Source of the DNA: Actinomadura sp. K4S16
GTDB taxonomy: Bacteria > Actinomycetota > Actinomycetes > Streptosporangiales > Streptosporangiaceae
DNA: 64,000 bases
Assembly (NCBI RefSeq): GCF_008327685.1
Contig: NZ_BDDE01000011.1
Coordinates: 544,764-608,763 of the forward strand
Direction of reading: 5' to 3'
Shown: positions 53,172 through 61,916 of the stretch, one piece after another
Layout of the letters: every line of letters begins with the position of its first letter
Numbering within the stretch: the first letter of the stretch is position 1
The notes under the pieces: generated by a model
Databases searched by the model: none
What the model was told of the DNA's origin: nothing
Seen by the model: the letters and a program-made list of their open reading frames with translations, nothing else
Made by a program: the position numbers and the translations under genes

Positions 53172-53303
53172 CTGGCCGCCTTCCTCGCCGCGCCGGGCGC
53201 GGCGTCGCCGTCCTCCGGACCGCCGCCGGAACGGCACCGTCTTGACGATCTTCCGCGACGGTAGTTCGGGCCGTCCGCCCATGACCACGGCAAACATCGA
53301 CAA

Positions 53304-53319
53304 AGTGGTATTGACCAGT
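53304..53319. promoter_or_regulatory. dre/NagR-type operator between secreted protein and gntR
   Basis: AGTGGTATTGACCAGT matches the DasR/NagR consensus ACTGGTCTAGACCACT (read on the other strand) at 14 of 16 bases. It overlaps the -35 of a gntR promoter. It may be bound by the local GntR regulator, by DasR, or both. Confidence 0.65.
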
Positions 53320-53340
53320 CGCCATAATGGGACATACCGT
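53311..53340 (+). promoter_or_regulatory. Probable gntR promoter
   Basis: TTGACC (53311-53316) and TACCGT (53335-53340, TAnnnT) are 18 bp apart. The -35 lies inside the operator at 53304-53319, so occupancy would block transcription. A strong TAAGGAGG Shine-Dalgarno sits at 53363-53370. Confidence 0.5.
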
Positions 53341-53378
53341 GTGCGACGACAGGAACAGGCGGTAAGGAGGTGATACGC

Positions 53379-54110
53379 ATGCCATCCACCGGTGAAGCCC
53401 GGACCGGGAGCACGAAACGGCAGGCGGTCCGGCGCGAGCTGCTCGCGATGCTGGACGGCCTGGACGTCGGCGACGCGCTGCCGTCCGAGCGCCGCCTGGC
53501 CGAGGAGCTCGGCGTCTCGCGGCCGACATTGCGCCAGGCCGTCGACGGGCTCGTCACCGACGGACTGCTCGAGCGGCGGCACGGGAGCGGGACCTACGTG
53601 GCCGAACCCCGGATCGCCGTGTCGCTGACCATGACGTCTTTCACCGAGGACATGATCAGGCGCGGGATGAGGCCGGGCGGGCGGGTGCTGTCGTTCCGCA
53701 CCGAGGCCGCGGGGGCGCGGATCGGCCGCCGGCTGGCCCTGTCGCCCGACGAAGAGGTATTTACCATTCGGCGCCTGCGGCTGGCCGACGAGGCCACCAT
53801 GGCCATCGAGACCCTCTACCTGCCGCGGGCGCTGATGCCGGGCCTGCGGCGGCACGACCTGGAGGGGCGGTCGTTCTACGACCTGCTCCGGGGCGGCGGC
53901 ATCGTGATCGCCTCGGGCACCGAGACCATCGAGCCGACCGTCACCACCGCCGAGGAGGCCGCCGAGCTCGGCGTCCCGGTGCACACGCCGGCGTTCCTGT
54001 TCGAGCGGATCACCAGGGACGCGGACGGCCGGCCGCTGGAGTACGTCCGGTCCGTCTACCGCGGCGACCGGTACCGGCTCGAACTGGACCTGCGACCACC
54101 GAACCACTGA
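53379..54110 (+). CDS. GntR/HutC family regulator with UTRA domain
   Basis: A 243-residue regulator. Residues ~15-75 are a GntR winged helix (LLAMLDGLDVGDALPSERRLAEELGVSRPTLRQAVDGLVTDGLLERRHGSGTYVAEP). Residues ~90-240 are a UTRA sensor domain (MTSFTEDMIRRGMRPGGRVLSFR, IRRLRLADEATMAIETLYLPRALMPGL). This is the layout of DasR and NagR, which bind sugar phosphates. ATG 53379 is chosen because the TAAGGAGG is 8 bases away; a GTG at 53370 overlaps the Shine-Dalgarno and is less likely. It starts the PTS operon and should sense the imported sugar phosphate. Confidence 0.9.
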   Translation: MPSTGEARTGSTKRQAVRRELLAMLDGLDVGDALPSERRLAEELGVSRPTLRQAVDGLVTDGLLERRHGSGTYVAEPRIAVSLTMTSFTEDMIRRGMRPGGRVLSFRTEAAGARIGRRLALSPDEEVFTIRRLRLADEATMAIETLYLPRALMPGLRRHDLEGRSFYDLLRGGGIVIASGTETIEPTVTTAEEAAELGVPVHTPAFLFERITRDADGRPLEYVRSVYRGDRYRLELDLRPPNH

Positions 54111-54211
54111 CCGCACGCCCGGGCGCCGCGTCCCGGGCGCACGATCGTCCGTCCGCGCTGACGGGGGCGACAGCGCACCACCCATCCCCCGAGATGTGAG
54201 GCGAGTTCACC

Positions 54212-55645
54212 ATGGACGTCATCAAGGACATCCTCACCTTCCTGGCCGACAACGTGTTCGGCCAGGTGCCCATCCTCATCGGGCTCATCACGCTGCTGGG
54301 GCTGCTCCTGCAGCGCAAGCGGTTCGAGGACGTCTTCGCCGGGGCACTGCGCGCCACGATCGGCGTGGTCATCCTGTTCATCGGCGTGGAGGTCTTCACC
54401 GGCGGGCTGACGAGCTTCCAGACCGTGCTCGCCAGCGCGATGGGGACCACGCCGCCGAAGGCCGACAACACCCTCGCCGACTTCCTCGCCGACCAGGGCG
54501 GGACGATCGCGCTGGTGATCACGGTCGCGTTCCTGGCGCACGTGCTGGTGGTGCGGCTCTTCCCGGCGGCCCGGTACCTGTACCTCACCGGCCACCTGAT
54601 GTTCTGGATCAGCACGGTGACGGTCGCCTCGCTGGTGACGATCGCGCCCGGCGCCGACCAGCTCACCCTCGTGCTCTGCGGGGCCGGTTTCGTCGCCGCG
54701 TACTGGACGCTCCAGCCGCTGTGGATGCGCCCGCTGATGCGCCGCGTCATGCCGGACGACCGGTTCGGGTTCGCGCACACCAGCTCGCTCGCCTGCCTGG
54801 TCACCGGCTACGCGGCCCGCCCGCTCGGCAGCCGCGAGAAGCACGACACCGAGAAGCTGAAGCTGCCGCGCCAGCTGTCGTTCTTCAAGGACGTCAACGT
54901 CAGCACCGCGCTGATCATCACCGTGATCATGCTGATCGGGGTCGCGTTCGCCGACGACGGCGTGGTGGCCAAGGCCGCGGCCGAGATGGACGACAAGCTG
55001 TCGCCGTGGGTGTGGGCCATCCTGGTGGGCCTGCGGTTCGCGGGCGGCATCGCGATCCTGCTGTTCGGCGTGCGGATGTTCCTCGGCGAGATCGTCCCGG
55101 CGTTCAAGGGGTTCAGCGACCGCGTCATCCCGGGCACGCGCCCGGCGCTGGACGCGCCCACCGTGTTCCCCGTCGCGCCGACCGCCGTAATGGTCGGATT
55201 CGTCTCGTCGACCGTGGTGTTCCTGGTCTGCCTCGGCGTGTTCGCCGGCGCCGGCTGGTTCACCCTCGCCCCGCCCATGATCATGCTGTTCTTCGTGGGC
55301 GGCGCGGCGGCGCTGTTCGGCAACGTGGTGGCGGGCTGGCGCGGCGCCGTCCTCGGCGGCGCCGTCACCGGGCTGGTCCTCGCCGTCGGGCAGGCGGTCA
55401 CGTGGGGCCTGTACGAGAAGACCGCGCCCGAGCTGGCGACGCTCGCCGACCCCGACTGGTACGCGATCGCCTGGCTGCTGAAGGCCGCGGACCCGGTCGT
55501 CGGCGGAAACTCGATCTGGCTCGTCCCCGCCGTCGCGATCGCCGCGATGGTCGCCACCCTGCTGCTCCTCGGCCGCGCCGAGAAGCGCCGGGCGACGGTG
55601 GAGGAGGAGGCGGCGCCCGAGAGCGCGGCCCCCGCCGAGGCATGA
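54212..55645 (+). CDS. PTS EIIC component, UlaA/SgaT (ascorbate) family
   Basis: A 477-residue permease with about 11 membrane helices of the UlaA (PTS ascorbate-type IIC) family. Markers are VFGQVPILIGLITLLGLLLQRK near the N terminus, AGALRATIGVVILFIGVEVFTGGL, RLFPAARYLYLTGHLMFWIS, and FRMFLGEIVPAFKGFSDRVIPGTRPALDAP-type loops later. The family was named for L-ascorbate but includes other substrates. It is followed by matching IIB and IIA genes. No ulaD, ulaE, ulaF or ulaG is nearby, so ascorbate is not supported. The last 25 residues are an Ala/Glu-rich tail. Confidence 0.87.
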   Translation: MDVIKDILTFLADNVFGQVPILIGLITLLGLLLQRKRFEDVFAGALRATIGVVILFIGVEVFTGGLTSFQTVLASAMGTTPPKADNTLADFLADQGGTIALVITVAFLAHVLVVRLFPAARYLYLTGHLMFWISTVTVASLVTIAPGADQLTLVLCGAGFVAAYWTLQPLWMRPLMRRVMPDDRFGFAHTSSLACLVTGYAARPLGSREKHDTEKLKLPRQLSFFKDVNVSTALIITVIMLIGVAFADDGVVAKAAAEMDDKLSPWVWAILVGLRFAGGIAILLFGVRMFLGEIVPAFKGFSDRVIPGTRPALDAPTVFPVAPTAVMVGFVSSTVVFLVCLGVFAGAGWFTLAPPMIMLFFVGGAAALFGNVVAGWRGAVLGGAVTGLVLAVGQAVTWGLYEKTAPELATLADPDWYAIAWLLKAADPVVGGNSIWLVPAVAIAAMVATLLLLGRAEKRRATVEEEAAPESAAPAEA

Positions 55646-55724
55646 CGGGCGCCGCGCGGCGGCCGTGCGAACGGGGACGGCCGCCGCGCGGGCCTGACCG
55701 ACCCTACGAGGAGAGAAGACGGAC

Positions 55725-56027
55725 ATGGCACTGGACCGGCAACTGGAGATCCTCGCGGTCTGCGGCGTCGGCATGGGCTCCAGCCTGATGCTCAAGATGA
55801 CCGCCGAGGACGCGCTGCGCTCGCTCGGCGTGGACGCGCGGGTCGAGAACACCGACGTGTCCACGGCGCGCGGGATGTCGCCCGACGTGGTGATCGGCCA
55901 GGGCATGCACACCGGCGAGATCGCCGACCTCGCGCCCGTGGTCATCACCATCAGCGACTTCCTGGACAAGGAGGGCCTGGCGGCCCAGCTCCGGGAGCGC
56001 CTGACCGAGCAGGGCTGGCTCCCGTGA
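55725..56027 (+). CDS. PTS EIIB component, lactose/ascorbate type
   Basis: A 100-residue phosphotransferase subunit of the UlaB/SgaB type. The active cysteine lies in VCGVGMGSSLMLKMT, the normal loop, which takes phosphate from EIIA His and gives it to the sugar during transport. The chain has the usual fold: a beta strand, the phosphocysteine loop, helix, then VIGQGMHTGEIADLAPVVITI. It follows EIIC by 79 bp, and its stop overlaps the EIIA start in GTGA. It is complete. Confidence 0.9.
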   Translation: MALDRQLEILAVCGVGMGSSLMLKMTAEDALRSLGVDARVENTDVSTARGMSPDVVIGQGMHTGEIADLAPVVITISDFLDKEGLAAQLRERLTEQGWLP

Positions 56028-56506
56028 CGGCCCGTCCCGAGGGGGCGGCGCCCGGGACCGCGCCGCCGGGACCGGTCGTCGCCGCGGCCGACGGGGCGGC
56101 GGCCCGCGACTGGCGGGAGGCCGTCCGGGCGGCGGCCTCCGGGCTGGTCGCCGCCGGCGCGGCGGGCGAGGGCTACCCGGAGGCGTGCGTCCGGGTGGTG
56201 GAGGAGAACGGCCCCTACATCGTGCTGACCAAGGGGCTCGCGCTCGTCCACGCCCGTCCCGAGGAGGGCGGCCTGGCCGTCGGCGTCGGCGTCACCCGGC
56301 TGGCGTCCCCGGTCGAGTTCGGCCATCCTGACAACGACCCGGTCGACCTGCTGCTGGCGTTCTGCACCCCCGGCCCCGACGCGCACGTCGGCACGCTGTC
56401 CGCGCTGGCGCGCGCACTGTCCGGCGGACTCGCCGAGCGCCTCCGCGCGGCGTCCGGCGAGGACGACCTGGCCGGCATCCTGAAGGAGGCTCTACCGAAT
56501 GCCTGA
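56024..56506 (+). CDS. PTS EIIA component (fructose/mannitol-type fold)
   Basis: A 160-residue phosphocarrier. The phosphorylated histidine is in GPYIVLTKGLALVHARPEEGG, the motif of the UlaC/FruA-type EIIA, and VGVGVTRLASPVEFGHPDNDPVDLLLAFCTPG is the next conserved part. It takes phosphate from HPr and gives it to EIIB. The N terminus (~25 residues) is Pro/Ala-rich. The GTG at 56024 overlaps the EIIB stop. The gene's end overlaps the SIS gene start by 8 bp, so all are coupled. Confidence 0.88.
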   Translation: MTARPEGAAPGTAPPGPVVAAADGAAARDWREAVRAAASGLVAAGAAGEGYPEACVRVVEENGPYIVLTKGLALVHARPEEGGLAVGVGVTRLASPVEFGHPDNDPVDLLLAFCTPGPDAHVGTLSALARALSGGLAERLRAASGEDDLAGILKEALPNA

Positions 56507-57242
56507 CGCGGCGTCCTCCGGGGTCCCCGCACGGGTCCGCGCCCTGCTCGACGACCTCGACGCGGTCTCCGGAGCGGCGGCCGGCGAGGCCGCCGCGCTG
56601 CTGCTCGACGCGATCGAGGCCGACGGGATCGTGCACGTCGCCGGCGCCGGGCACTCCCTGGCGATGGTGTGCGAGACCTTCTACCGGGCCGGCGGGCTCG
56701 CCGCCGTCCGCCCGATCTGGGACCCCGCGGTGTTCCCGCTCGACGACGCGCTGCGCAGCACCCGCGCCGAACGGCGGGACGGGGTGGGGCGCGCCGTGGT
56801 CGAGAAGGCGGCGCCCGCCCCGCCCGACGTGGCGGTGGTGTTCTCCACCAGCGGCCGCAACCCCTATCCGGTGGAGGTCGCGGAGGAGTGCGCGGCGCGG
56901 GGCGTGCCGGTCGTCGCGGTGACCTCGGCGCGGGCGTCGCGGGGCGCGGCGGCGCGGACCGACACGACCCTCGCCGACCACGCGGCCATCGTGCTCGACA
57001 CGTGCGTCCCGCCCGGGGACGTCCTGCATCCGGCGGGCGCGCCGCGCACCGCGGCGGTCTCCACCGTCCTCGCCGCGTACGCGTGGGCGCGGGTGCTGGC
57101 CGACCTCGACGACCTCGCGGCGGCGCGCGGCGCCGACCTGCCGCGCTGGACGAGCGCGAACGTCCCCGGCGGGGACGAGGTGAACGCCGCGCTGCTGGAG
57201 CGCTACCGCCACCGCGTCCCCGAGTTGACGGGCGAGGGCTAG
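56499..57242 (+). CDS. SIS domain sugar-phosphate-binding protein, UPF0309-like
   Basis: A 247-residue SIS-fold protein close to UPF0309. Conserved parts are GIVHVAGAGHSLAMVCETFYRAGGLAAVRPIWDP, then STSGRNPYPVEVAEECAARGVPVVAVTSARAS, and the late RTAAVSTVLAAYAWARVL. The SIS domain binds phosphosugars; members isomerise them, cleave lactyl ethers or act as sensors. The starting ATG overlaps the EIIA gene by 8 bp, so it is translationally coupled to the PTS. It probably handles the phosphorylated product of transport. Confidence 0.85.
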   Translation: MPDAASSGVPARVRALLDDLDAVSGAAAGEAAALLLDAIEADGIVHVAGAGHSLAMVCETFYRAGGLAAVRPIWDPAVFPLDDALRSTRAERRDGVGRAVVEKAAPAPPDVAVVFSTSGRNPYPVEVAEECAARGVPVVAVTSARASRGAAARTDTTLADHAAIVLDTCVPPGDVLHPAGAPRTAAVSTVLAAYAWARVLADLDDLAAARGADLPRWTSANVPGGDEVNAALLERYRHRVPELTGEG

Positions 57243-57339
57243 CCGGGAACCAGGGGTCTTCCTGCGGCGTTTCGCATATATCCGATCCTGCCCGCTATGA
57301 CATGATGCGGGGCTACATCGGACCGGAACGAGGAGCGAG

Positions 57340-57597
57340 ATGACGACGAGACCGACCGGGGACGACCTTCTTGCCGTGTTCACGCGCGCGGACCTCGGCG
57401 GCGACGAGAAGCTCGACCTGATGGAGTTCACGCTCGTGCTGGAGGAGCTGGGACTGTCCTGGACTCGGGCCGAGACGCAGGACAGGTTCGAGAGGGCGGA
57501 CAGCAACCTCGACGGGTTCATCTCCTATGGCGAGTTCCGCGCCATCCTGGAGTCCCAGGGCTGGGTCGACGGGCCCCTGCCCGGCGCCCGCGCCTGA
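57340..57597 (+). CDS. EF-hand calcium-binding protein
   Basis: An 85-residue protein with two EF-hands. The first loop is DLGGDEKLDLME and the second is DSNLDGFISYGE; both have acid at positions 1, 5 and 12 and Gly or Lys in the middle. The second is closer to the textbook loop. It resembles small calerythrin-like proteins of actinomycetes, which bind calcium and may sense or buffer it. AGGAG lies just before the ATG. It stands alone, ending at a bidirectional hairpin shared with pgi. Confidence 0.85.
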   Translation: MTTRPTGDDLLAVFTRADLGGDEKLDLMEFTLVLEELGLSWTRAETQDRFERADSNLDGFISYGEFRAILESQGWVDGPLPGARA

Positions 57598-57627
57598 CGG
57601 CGGGCCTGAGGAGACGGCCGAGAAGAG

Positions 57628-57658
57628 AAGGGCCCGCCGGACGACCGGGCGGGCCCTT
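57628..57658. terminator. Bidirectional hairpin between EF-hand gene and pgi
   Basis: AAGGGCCCGCC (57628-57638) and GGCGGGCCCTT (57648-57658) are exact inverted copies with a 9-base loop, between convergent genes. Confidence 0.8.
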
Positions 57659-57696
57659 GTGCATCCGCGCTGTGGAGTCGTGCGCGTCCGCGCCCG

Positions 57697-59325
57697 TCAG
57701 GCCTTGCGGCCGCGCAGCTCCCGGTACCTGCGCACGAGCGCGGCGGTGGACGGGTCGGGCGCCTCGGACAGCGGCTCCTGCGAGGTGAGCGCGGGGGCGA
57801 GGTCCATCGCCATCACCTTGCCGAGCTCGACGCCCCACTGGTCGAAGGAGTCGATGCCCCAGACCGTCCCCTCGACGAACACGATGTGCTCGTAGAGCGC
57901 GACGAGCGAGCCGAGGGTCTTCGGCGTGAGCTTCGGCGCGAGGAGCGTGCTGCTCGGCCGGTTGCCCGGCATGACCTTGTGCGGGACGAGCGCGGCGGGC
58001 GTGCCGTCGGCCGCGATCTCCTCGGCGGTCCTGCCGAACGCGAGGGCCGAGGTCTGCGCGAGCATGTTCGCGGTGAGCAGGTCGTGCATGCCCTCGCGGT
58101 CCTCGAACGGCTCGGCGAAGCCGATGAAGTCCGCGGGCACGAGCCGGGTGCCCTGGTGCAGCAGCTGGTAGAAGGCGTGCTGGCCGTTGGTGCCGGGCTC
58201 GCCCCAGAAGATCGCGCCGGTCTGCGCGACGACGGGCGCGCCGTCGGCCCGCACCGACTTGCCGTTGGACTCCATCGTGAGCTGCTGGAGGTAGGCGGGG
58301 AAGCGCGACAGGCGCTGGCTGTAGGGGAGGACGGCCCGGGTCTGCGCGCCGAAGAAGTCGGTGTACCAGACGCCGAGCAGCCCCATCAGCACCGGCATGT
58401 TGGCCTCGAACGGCGCGGTGCGGAAGTGCTCGTCGACCTCCCGGAACCCGGCGAGCATCTCGCGGAACGCCTCGCCGCCGATGGCGATCATCAGCGACAG
58501 GCCGATGGCGCCGTCGAAGGAGTAGCGCCCGCCCACCCAGTCCCAGAAGCCGAACATGTTGACGGTGTCGATGCCGAACTCGGCGACCCGCTCGGCGTTG
58601 GTGGACACGGCGACGAAGTGGCGGGAGACGGCGTCGTCGCCGAGCCGCTCGGTGAGCCACCGGCGCGCGACCTTGGCGTTGGTGAGGGTCTCCAGCGTCC
58701 CGAACGTCTTGGAGCTGACGACGAACAGCGTCTGCTCGGGGTCGAGGCCGGCGAGCTTGCCGAGGATGTCGGCCGGGTCGATGTTGGAGACGAACCGGCA
58801 GGCGATGCCCGCGTCCGCGAAGTCGTGCAGGGCCTCGTAGGCCATGGCGGGGCCGAGGTCGGAGCCGCCGATGCCGATGTTGACGACGGTCGTGATGCGC
58901 TTACCGGTGGAGCCCGTCCACTCCCCCGACCTGACGCGGCCCGCGAATTCGGCCATCTTGTCAAGGACGGCGTGCACGTCGCCCGCGACGTCCTGCCCGT
59001 CCACCGTCAGGGCCTCGCCGGGAGGCAGCCGCAGCGCGGTGTGCAGGACGGCGCGGTCCTCGCTGACGTTGATGTGCTCCCCGCGGAACATCGCCTCGAT
59101 CCGGTCCCGCAGCCCGGCCCGCTCGGCGAGCGCCGCGAGCAGCGTCAGGGTCTCGCCGGTGACGCGGTGCTTGGAGTAGTCCAGGAACAGGTCCCCCGCG
59201 GTCACGGTCATCCGGTCGGCGCGCCCCGGATCGTCCGCGAAGAGCTCGCGCAGGTGCCGCCCGGCGATCGCCGCGTGGTGCTCGGCCAGCGCGGTCCATT
59301 CGGGCGACTCGGTGATATCTGCCAT
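57697..59325 (-). CDS. pgi: Glucose-6-phosphate isomerase
   Basis: A 542-residue enzyme that interconverts glucose-6-phosphate and fructose-6-phosphate. Visible marks are [20 protein letters not shown] (sugar-phosphate loop), [34 protein letters not shown] with the catalytic region, [51 protein letters not shown], and the late [16 protein letters not shown]. The ATG at 59325 gives [13 protein letters not shown]; an ATG 12 bases upstream (59337) is possible. The convergent hairpin closes it. It stands next to the sugar PTS locus but on the other strand, so it is probably housekeeping. Confidence 0.96.
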   Translation of the reverse strand: MADITESPEWTALAEHHAAIAGRHLRELFADDPGRADRMTVTAGDLFLDYSKHRVTGETLTLLAALAERAGLRDRIEAMFRGEHINVSEDRAVLHTALRLPPGEALTVDGQDVAGDVHAVLDKMAEFAGRVRSGEWTGSTGKRITTVVNIGIGGSDLGPAMAYEALHDFADAGIACRFVSNIDPADILGKLAGLDPEQTLFVVSSKTFGTLETLTNAKVARRWLTERLGDDAVSRHFVAVSTNAERVAEFGIDTVNMFGFWDWVGGRYSFDGAIGLSLMIAIGGEAFREMLAGFREVDEHFRTAPFEANMPVLMGLLGVWYTDFFGAQTRAVLPYSQRLSRFPAYLQQLTMESNGKSVRADGAPVVAQTGAIFWGEPGTNGQHAFYQLLHQGTRLVPADFIGFAEPFEDREGMHDLLTANMLAQTSALAFGRTAEEIAADGTPAALVPHKVMPGNRPSSTLLAPKLTPKTLGSLVALYEHIVFVEGTVWGIDSFDQWGVELGKVMAMDLAPALTSQEPLSEAPDPSTAALVRRYRELRGRKA

Positions 59326-59539
59326 TGCCTCTCTCATCTCCTCGTGGGGGCGAGGGCGTACCCCCGCGGGCGGGCGCCGAACGTCCCCCGGGCACCCCGC
59401 CGGGCCCCACCGGCGATCATAGGTCGACCGCGCGCGACCGTATCAGGGCCGTCCCCGGCCCCGCAGTGGTCCGCCCCCGGCCGCCCGCGCCCGACCGGTC
59501 CGCGGGTAGGGTCGCCCGCAGGTCGCAGGAGGTGCCCGG

Positions 59540-60346
59540 ATGAGCGACGTCCCCGACGGGATCACGCGCGTGTTCGACCTGACGCCGCTCGGCGGGGACT
59601 CCTTCACGGCCGCGTCCCCGCCCGTCGGGCGGCCTCGGCTGTTCGGCGGCCAGGTCGCGGCGCAGAGCCTGCGCGCCGCGTGCCTGACGGCGGGCGGGCG
59701 GCCGCCGCACTCCCTGCACGCCTACTTCATCCGCCCCGGCCTGCCGGACGATCCCCTGGTGTTCGAGGTGGCCCGCACCCGCGACGGCCGCTCGTTCTCG
59801 ACCCGGCACGTCACGGCGAGCCAGGGCGGCAAGCCGATCCTGGAGCTGATCGCCTCGTTCCACGACCCGGAGGACGGGTTCGACTGGCAGGCCGGTCCGC
59901 CGCCGAGCGCGCCCGGCCCGGAGGAGCTCGCCGAGCCGGAGCTGCCCGCGTTCCTCAGGCACCCCGCCGGGTTCGACATCCGGGTCGTGAACCCGCCGGC
60001 GGGCGGCGGGTTCCCCATGCCGCACCCGTTCTGGATCAGGGTGTCGGCGCCGGTCGGCGACGACCCCTCGCTGCACGCCTGCCTCGTCGCCTACCTGTCG
60101 GACATGGGCGTGGTCAGCAGCGCCCGCGCGCCGGGCTCCCCGCGGCGCCTCGCCACCGCGGTCACGCTCGACCACGCGGTGTGGTTCCACCGGCCGCCGC
60201 GCGCCGACCGGTGGCTGCTCTACTCCGCGGACCCCGTCGCGAACCACGGCGCGCGCGGCCTCGCCCGCGGCACGCTCCACACGGCGGACGGCACGCTCGT
60301 GGCCTCCGTCGCCCAGGAGGCGCTCCTGCGCCCCGCCTCCCCCTGA
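59540..60346 (+). CDS. Acyl-CoA thioesterase II (TesB-type)
   Basis: A 268-residue double-hotdog thioesterase that frees fatty acid from acyl-CoA. Landmarks are RLFGGQVAAQSLRAACLTAGG, PPHSLHAYFIRPGLPDDPLVFEV, DGRSFSTRHVTASQGGKPILELIASFH in the first half, and VTLDHAVWFHRPPRADRWLLYSADPVANHGARGLARGTLHTADGTLVASVAQEALLR in the second, matching TesB. An AGGAGG Shine-Dalgarno precedes the ATG 59540. It diverges from pgi with a ~200-bp gap and is followed by a separate hypothetical gene. Confidence 0.92.
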   Translation: MSDVPDGITRVFDLTPLGGDSFTAASPPVGRPRLFGGQVAAQSLRAACLTAGGRPPHSLHAYFIRPGLPDDPLVFEVARTRDGRSFSTRHVTASQGGKPILELIASFHDPEDGFDWQAGPPPSAPGPEELAEPELPAFLRHPAGFDIRVVNPPAGGGFPMPHPFWIRVSAPVGDDPSLHACLVAYLSDMGVVSSARAPGSPRRLATAVTLDHAVWFHRPPRADRWLLYSADPVANHGARGLARGTLHTADGTLVASVAQEALLRPASP

Positions 60347-60404
60347 GCGCGCCGGAAAACCCCTGGGGCTCTGTCACCGCCCGCCGCTAAGGTCCCCGTC
60401 CACG

Positions 60405-60758
60405 GTGCGGTGGGCCTACGACGGCCTGCCGGCCGGGGCGGAGACCGACCTGGAGTGGCAGGTCCACCTGCTCACCGTCCGCGCGGACGGCGAGATCACC
60501 GCCTACCCGCTGCCGTGGGCCGCCGGGATCGACCGCGAGCGCGGGCACGACCCGGTGCCGGGGATGCTCGACGTCGTCCGGCGGCACGCCGAGGACCGGC
60601 AGGTCGAGCTGAACCCCTACTTCACCGCGCACCGGCAGGTGGACGCCACCGACGCGGAATGGGAGGCGGTCCTGGACGCCGCCGCGCGGCTGCGCGCCCG
60701 CCTCGCCGCGGGGCCCGGGGAGACGGCTCCCGGCGCCGCCGATCACGGCCGGGACTAG
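60405..60758 (+). CDS. Hypothetical protein, short acidic
   Basis: A 117-residue protein with no family I can name. The sequence has a regular early part (DLEWQVHLLTVRADGEITAYPLPW), then VVRRHAEDRQVELNPYFTAH, and an Ala/Arg-rich C terminus, all soluble. The GTG at 60405 follows a TAAGGT -10 box at 60388-60393 by about 11 bases, so it could be leaderless. Codon use is normal for this genome, so it is probably a real gene. No partner is obvious. Confidence 0.5.
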   Translation: MRWAYDGLPAGAETDLEWQVHLLTVRADGEITAYPLPWAAGIDRERGHDPVPGMLDVVRRHAEDRQVELNPYFTAHRQVDATDAEWEAVLDAAARLRARLAAGPGETAPGAADHGRD

Positions 60759-60812
60759 GCTCGCCCTCGGCCGCCGGAGGGCGGGCGGATCGCGTTTCGA
60801 GGGGAGTCCCGG

Positions 60813-61832
60813 GTGGGCGAGCGGGCGTTCTGGGTGGGCACGTACACCGGCGCGGCCGGCGGCGGCGCCGGGATCTACCGGGTCGTGCGAGGGGCGGACG
60901 GCGCGCTGCGCGCGGACGGGCTCGCAGCCGAGGCGGTGTGCCCGTCGTACCTGGCCGTCCATCCCACCGGGAACGTCCTCTACGCCGTCCGGGAGGAGGA
61001 CCGCGGCGGGGTCGCGGCCTACGGGGTGGCCGGCGCGCGGCTGAAGGAGCGCGGCGCGCGCGAGGCCGGCGCACTGCCCTGCCACCTGTCGGTCACTCCG
61101 GACGGCGAGCGCCTCGTCGTCGCCGACTACGGGTCCGGGACGGTCAGGGCGTATCCGCTGGGACCGGACGGCGGCCTCGCCGGCGGTCCCGACGTGGCGG
61201 AGGGGCACGGCGGCGGGCCGAGGGCCGACCGCCAGGAGGGCCCGCACGCCCACATGGCCGTCAGCGCTCCCGACGGGACCGTCCTGACGACCGACCTGGG
61301 GGCCGACCTCGTGCGGTCCTTCCGGTTCGAGGGCGGCGCCCTGCGGCTCGCCGGGGAGACGGCCCTCCCGGCCGGCTGCGGGCCGCGGCACCTGGCCGTC
61401 CATCCGAGCGGGCACGTGTACGTGCTGGCGGAGCTGGCCGCGGCCGTCCTCGTCCTGCGGCCGGCCGACGGGTACGCGGGTCTGGAGGTCGCGGCGGTGT
61501 CGGCCGCGACGGCGGGCCCGGCGGGCGGCTCCGCCCAGGGCGCGGCGATCAAGCTCGGCGACGGCGGCCGCCACGTCTACACGTCCATGCGCGGCACGGA
61601 CGTGGTGACGGCCCACCGGGTGCTGGACGGCGGCGCGGCGCTGGAGCCGGTCGCGGACGTCCCGTCCGGCGGGCACTGGCCGCGCGACCTGCACGTGGAC
61701 GGCGAGTGGATGCACGTGGCGAACGAGCGGAGCGACGCGGTCGCGACCTTCCGGATCGGGTCGGACGGCGTCCCCGTGCCTGAGGGACCGCCCCTGCCGC
61801 TCCCCTCGCCGGTGTGCGTGATCCCCGCCTGA
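60813..61832 (+). CDS. Lactonase family protein (6-phosphogluconolactonase, YbhE-like propeller)
   Basis: A 339-residue seven-bladed beta propeller of the lactonase/Pgl family. Repeated blades read LAVHPTGNVLYAVREEDRGGVAAY, LSVTPDGERLVVADYGSGTVRAYPL and LAVHPSGHVYVLAELAAAVLVL, with RDLHVDGEWMHVANERSDAVATFRI at the end. The conserved HAHMAVSAPDG segment is the family's usual metal-free signature. It hydrolyses 6-phosphogluconolactone in YbhE. The GTG at 60813 is preceded by GAGGGGAG, so the start is good. It may work with pgi in the pentose phosphate route, but the adjacent genes do not force that. Confidence 0.85.
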   Translation: MGERAFWVGTYTGAAGGGAGIYRVVRGADGALRADGLAAEAVCPSYLAVHPTGNVLYAVREEDRGGVAAYGVAGARLKERGAREAGALPCHLSVTPDGERLVVADYGSGTVRAYPLGPDGGLAGGPDVAEGHGGGPRADRQEGPHAHMAVSAPDGTVLTTDLGADLVRSFRFEGGALRLAGETALPAGCGPRHLAVHPSGHVYVLAELAAAVLVLRPADGYAGLEVAAVSAATAGPAGGSAQGAAIKLGDGGRHVYTSMRGTDVVTAHRVLDGGAALEPVADVPSGGHWPRDLHVDGEWMHVANERSDAVATFRIGSDGVPVPEGPPLPLPSPVCVIPA

Positions 61833-61916
61833 CCGCCGGTCCTGGCGGGCGTTTCCTGCGGGGCCCCTCGGGCACGTCCCGGGTGAACGAGCCCGACACC
61901 CAGGGAGCATCCCGAC

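Noticed and set aside
57886..60390. Long plus-strand frame antisense to pgi
   Set aside because: It runs through pgi and then the tesB gene in a wrong frame; pgi is well supported on the minus strand.
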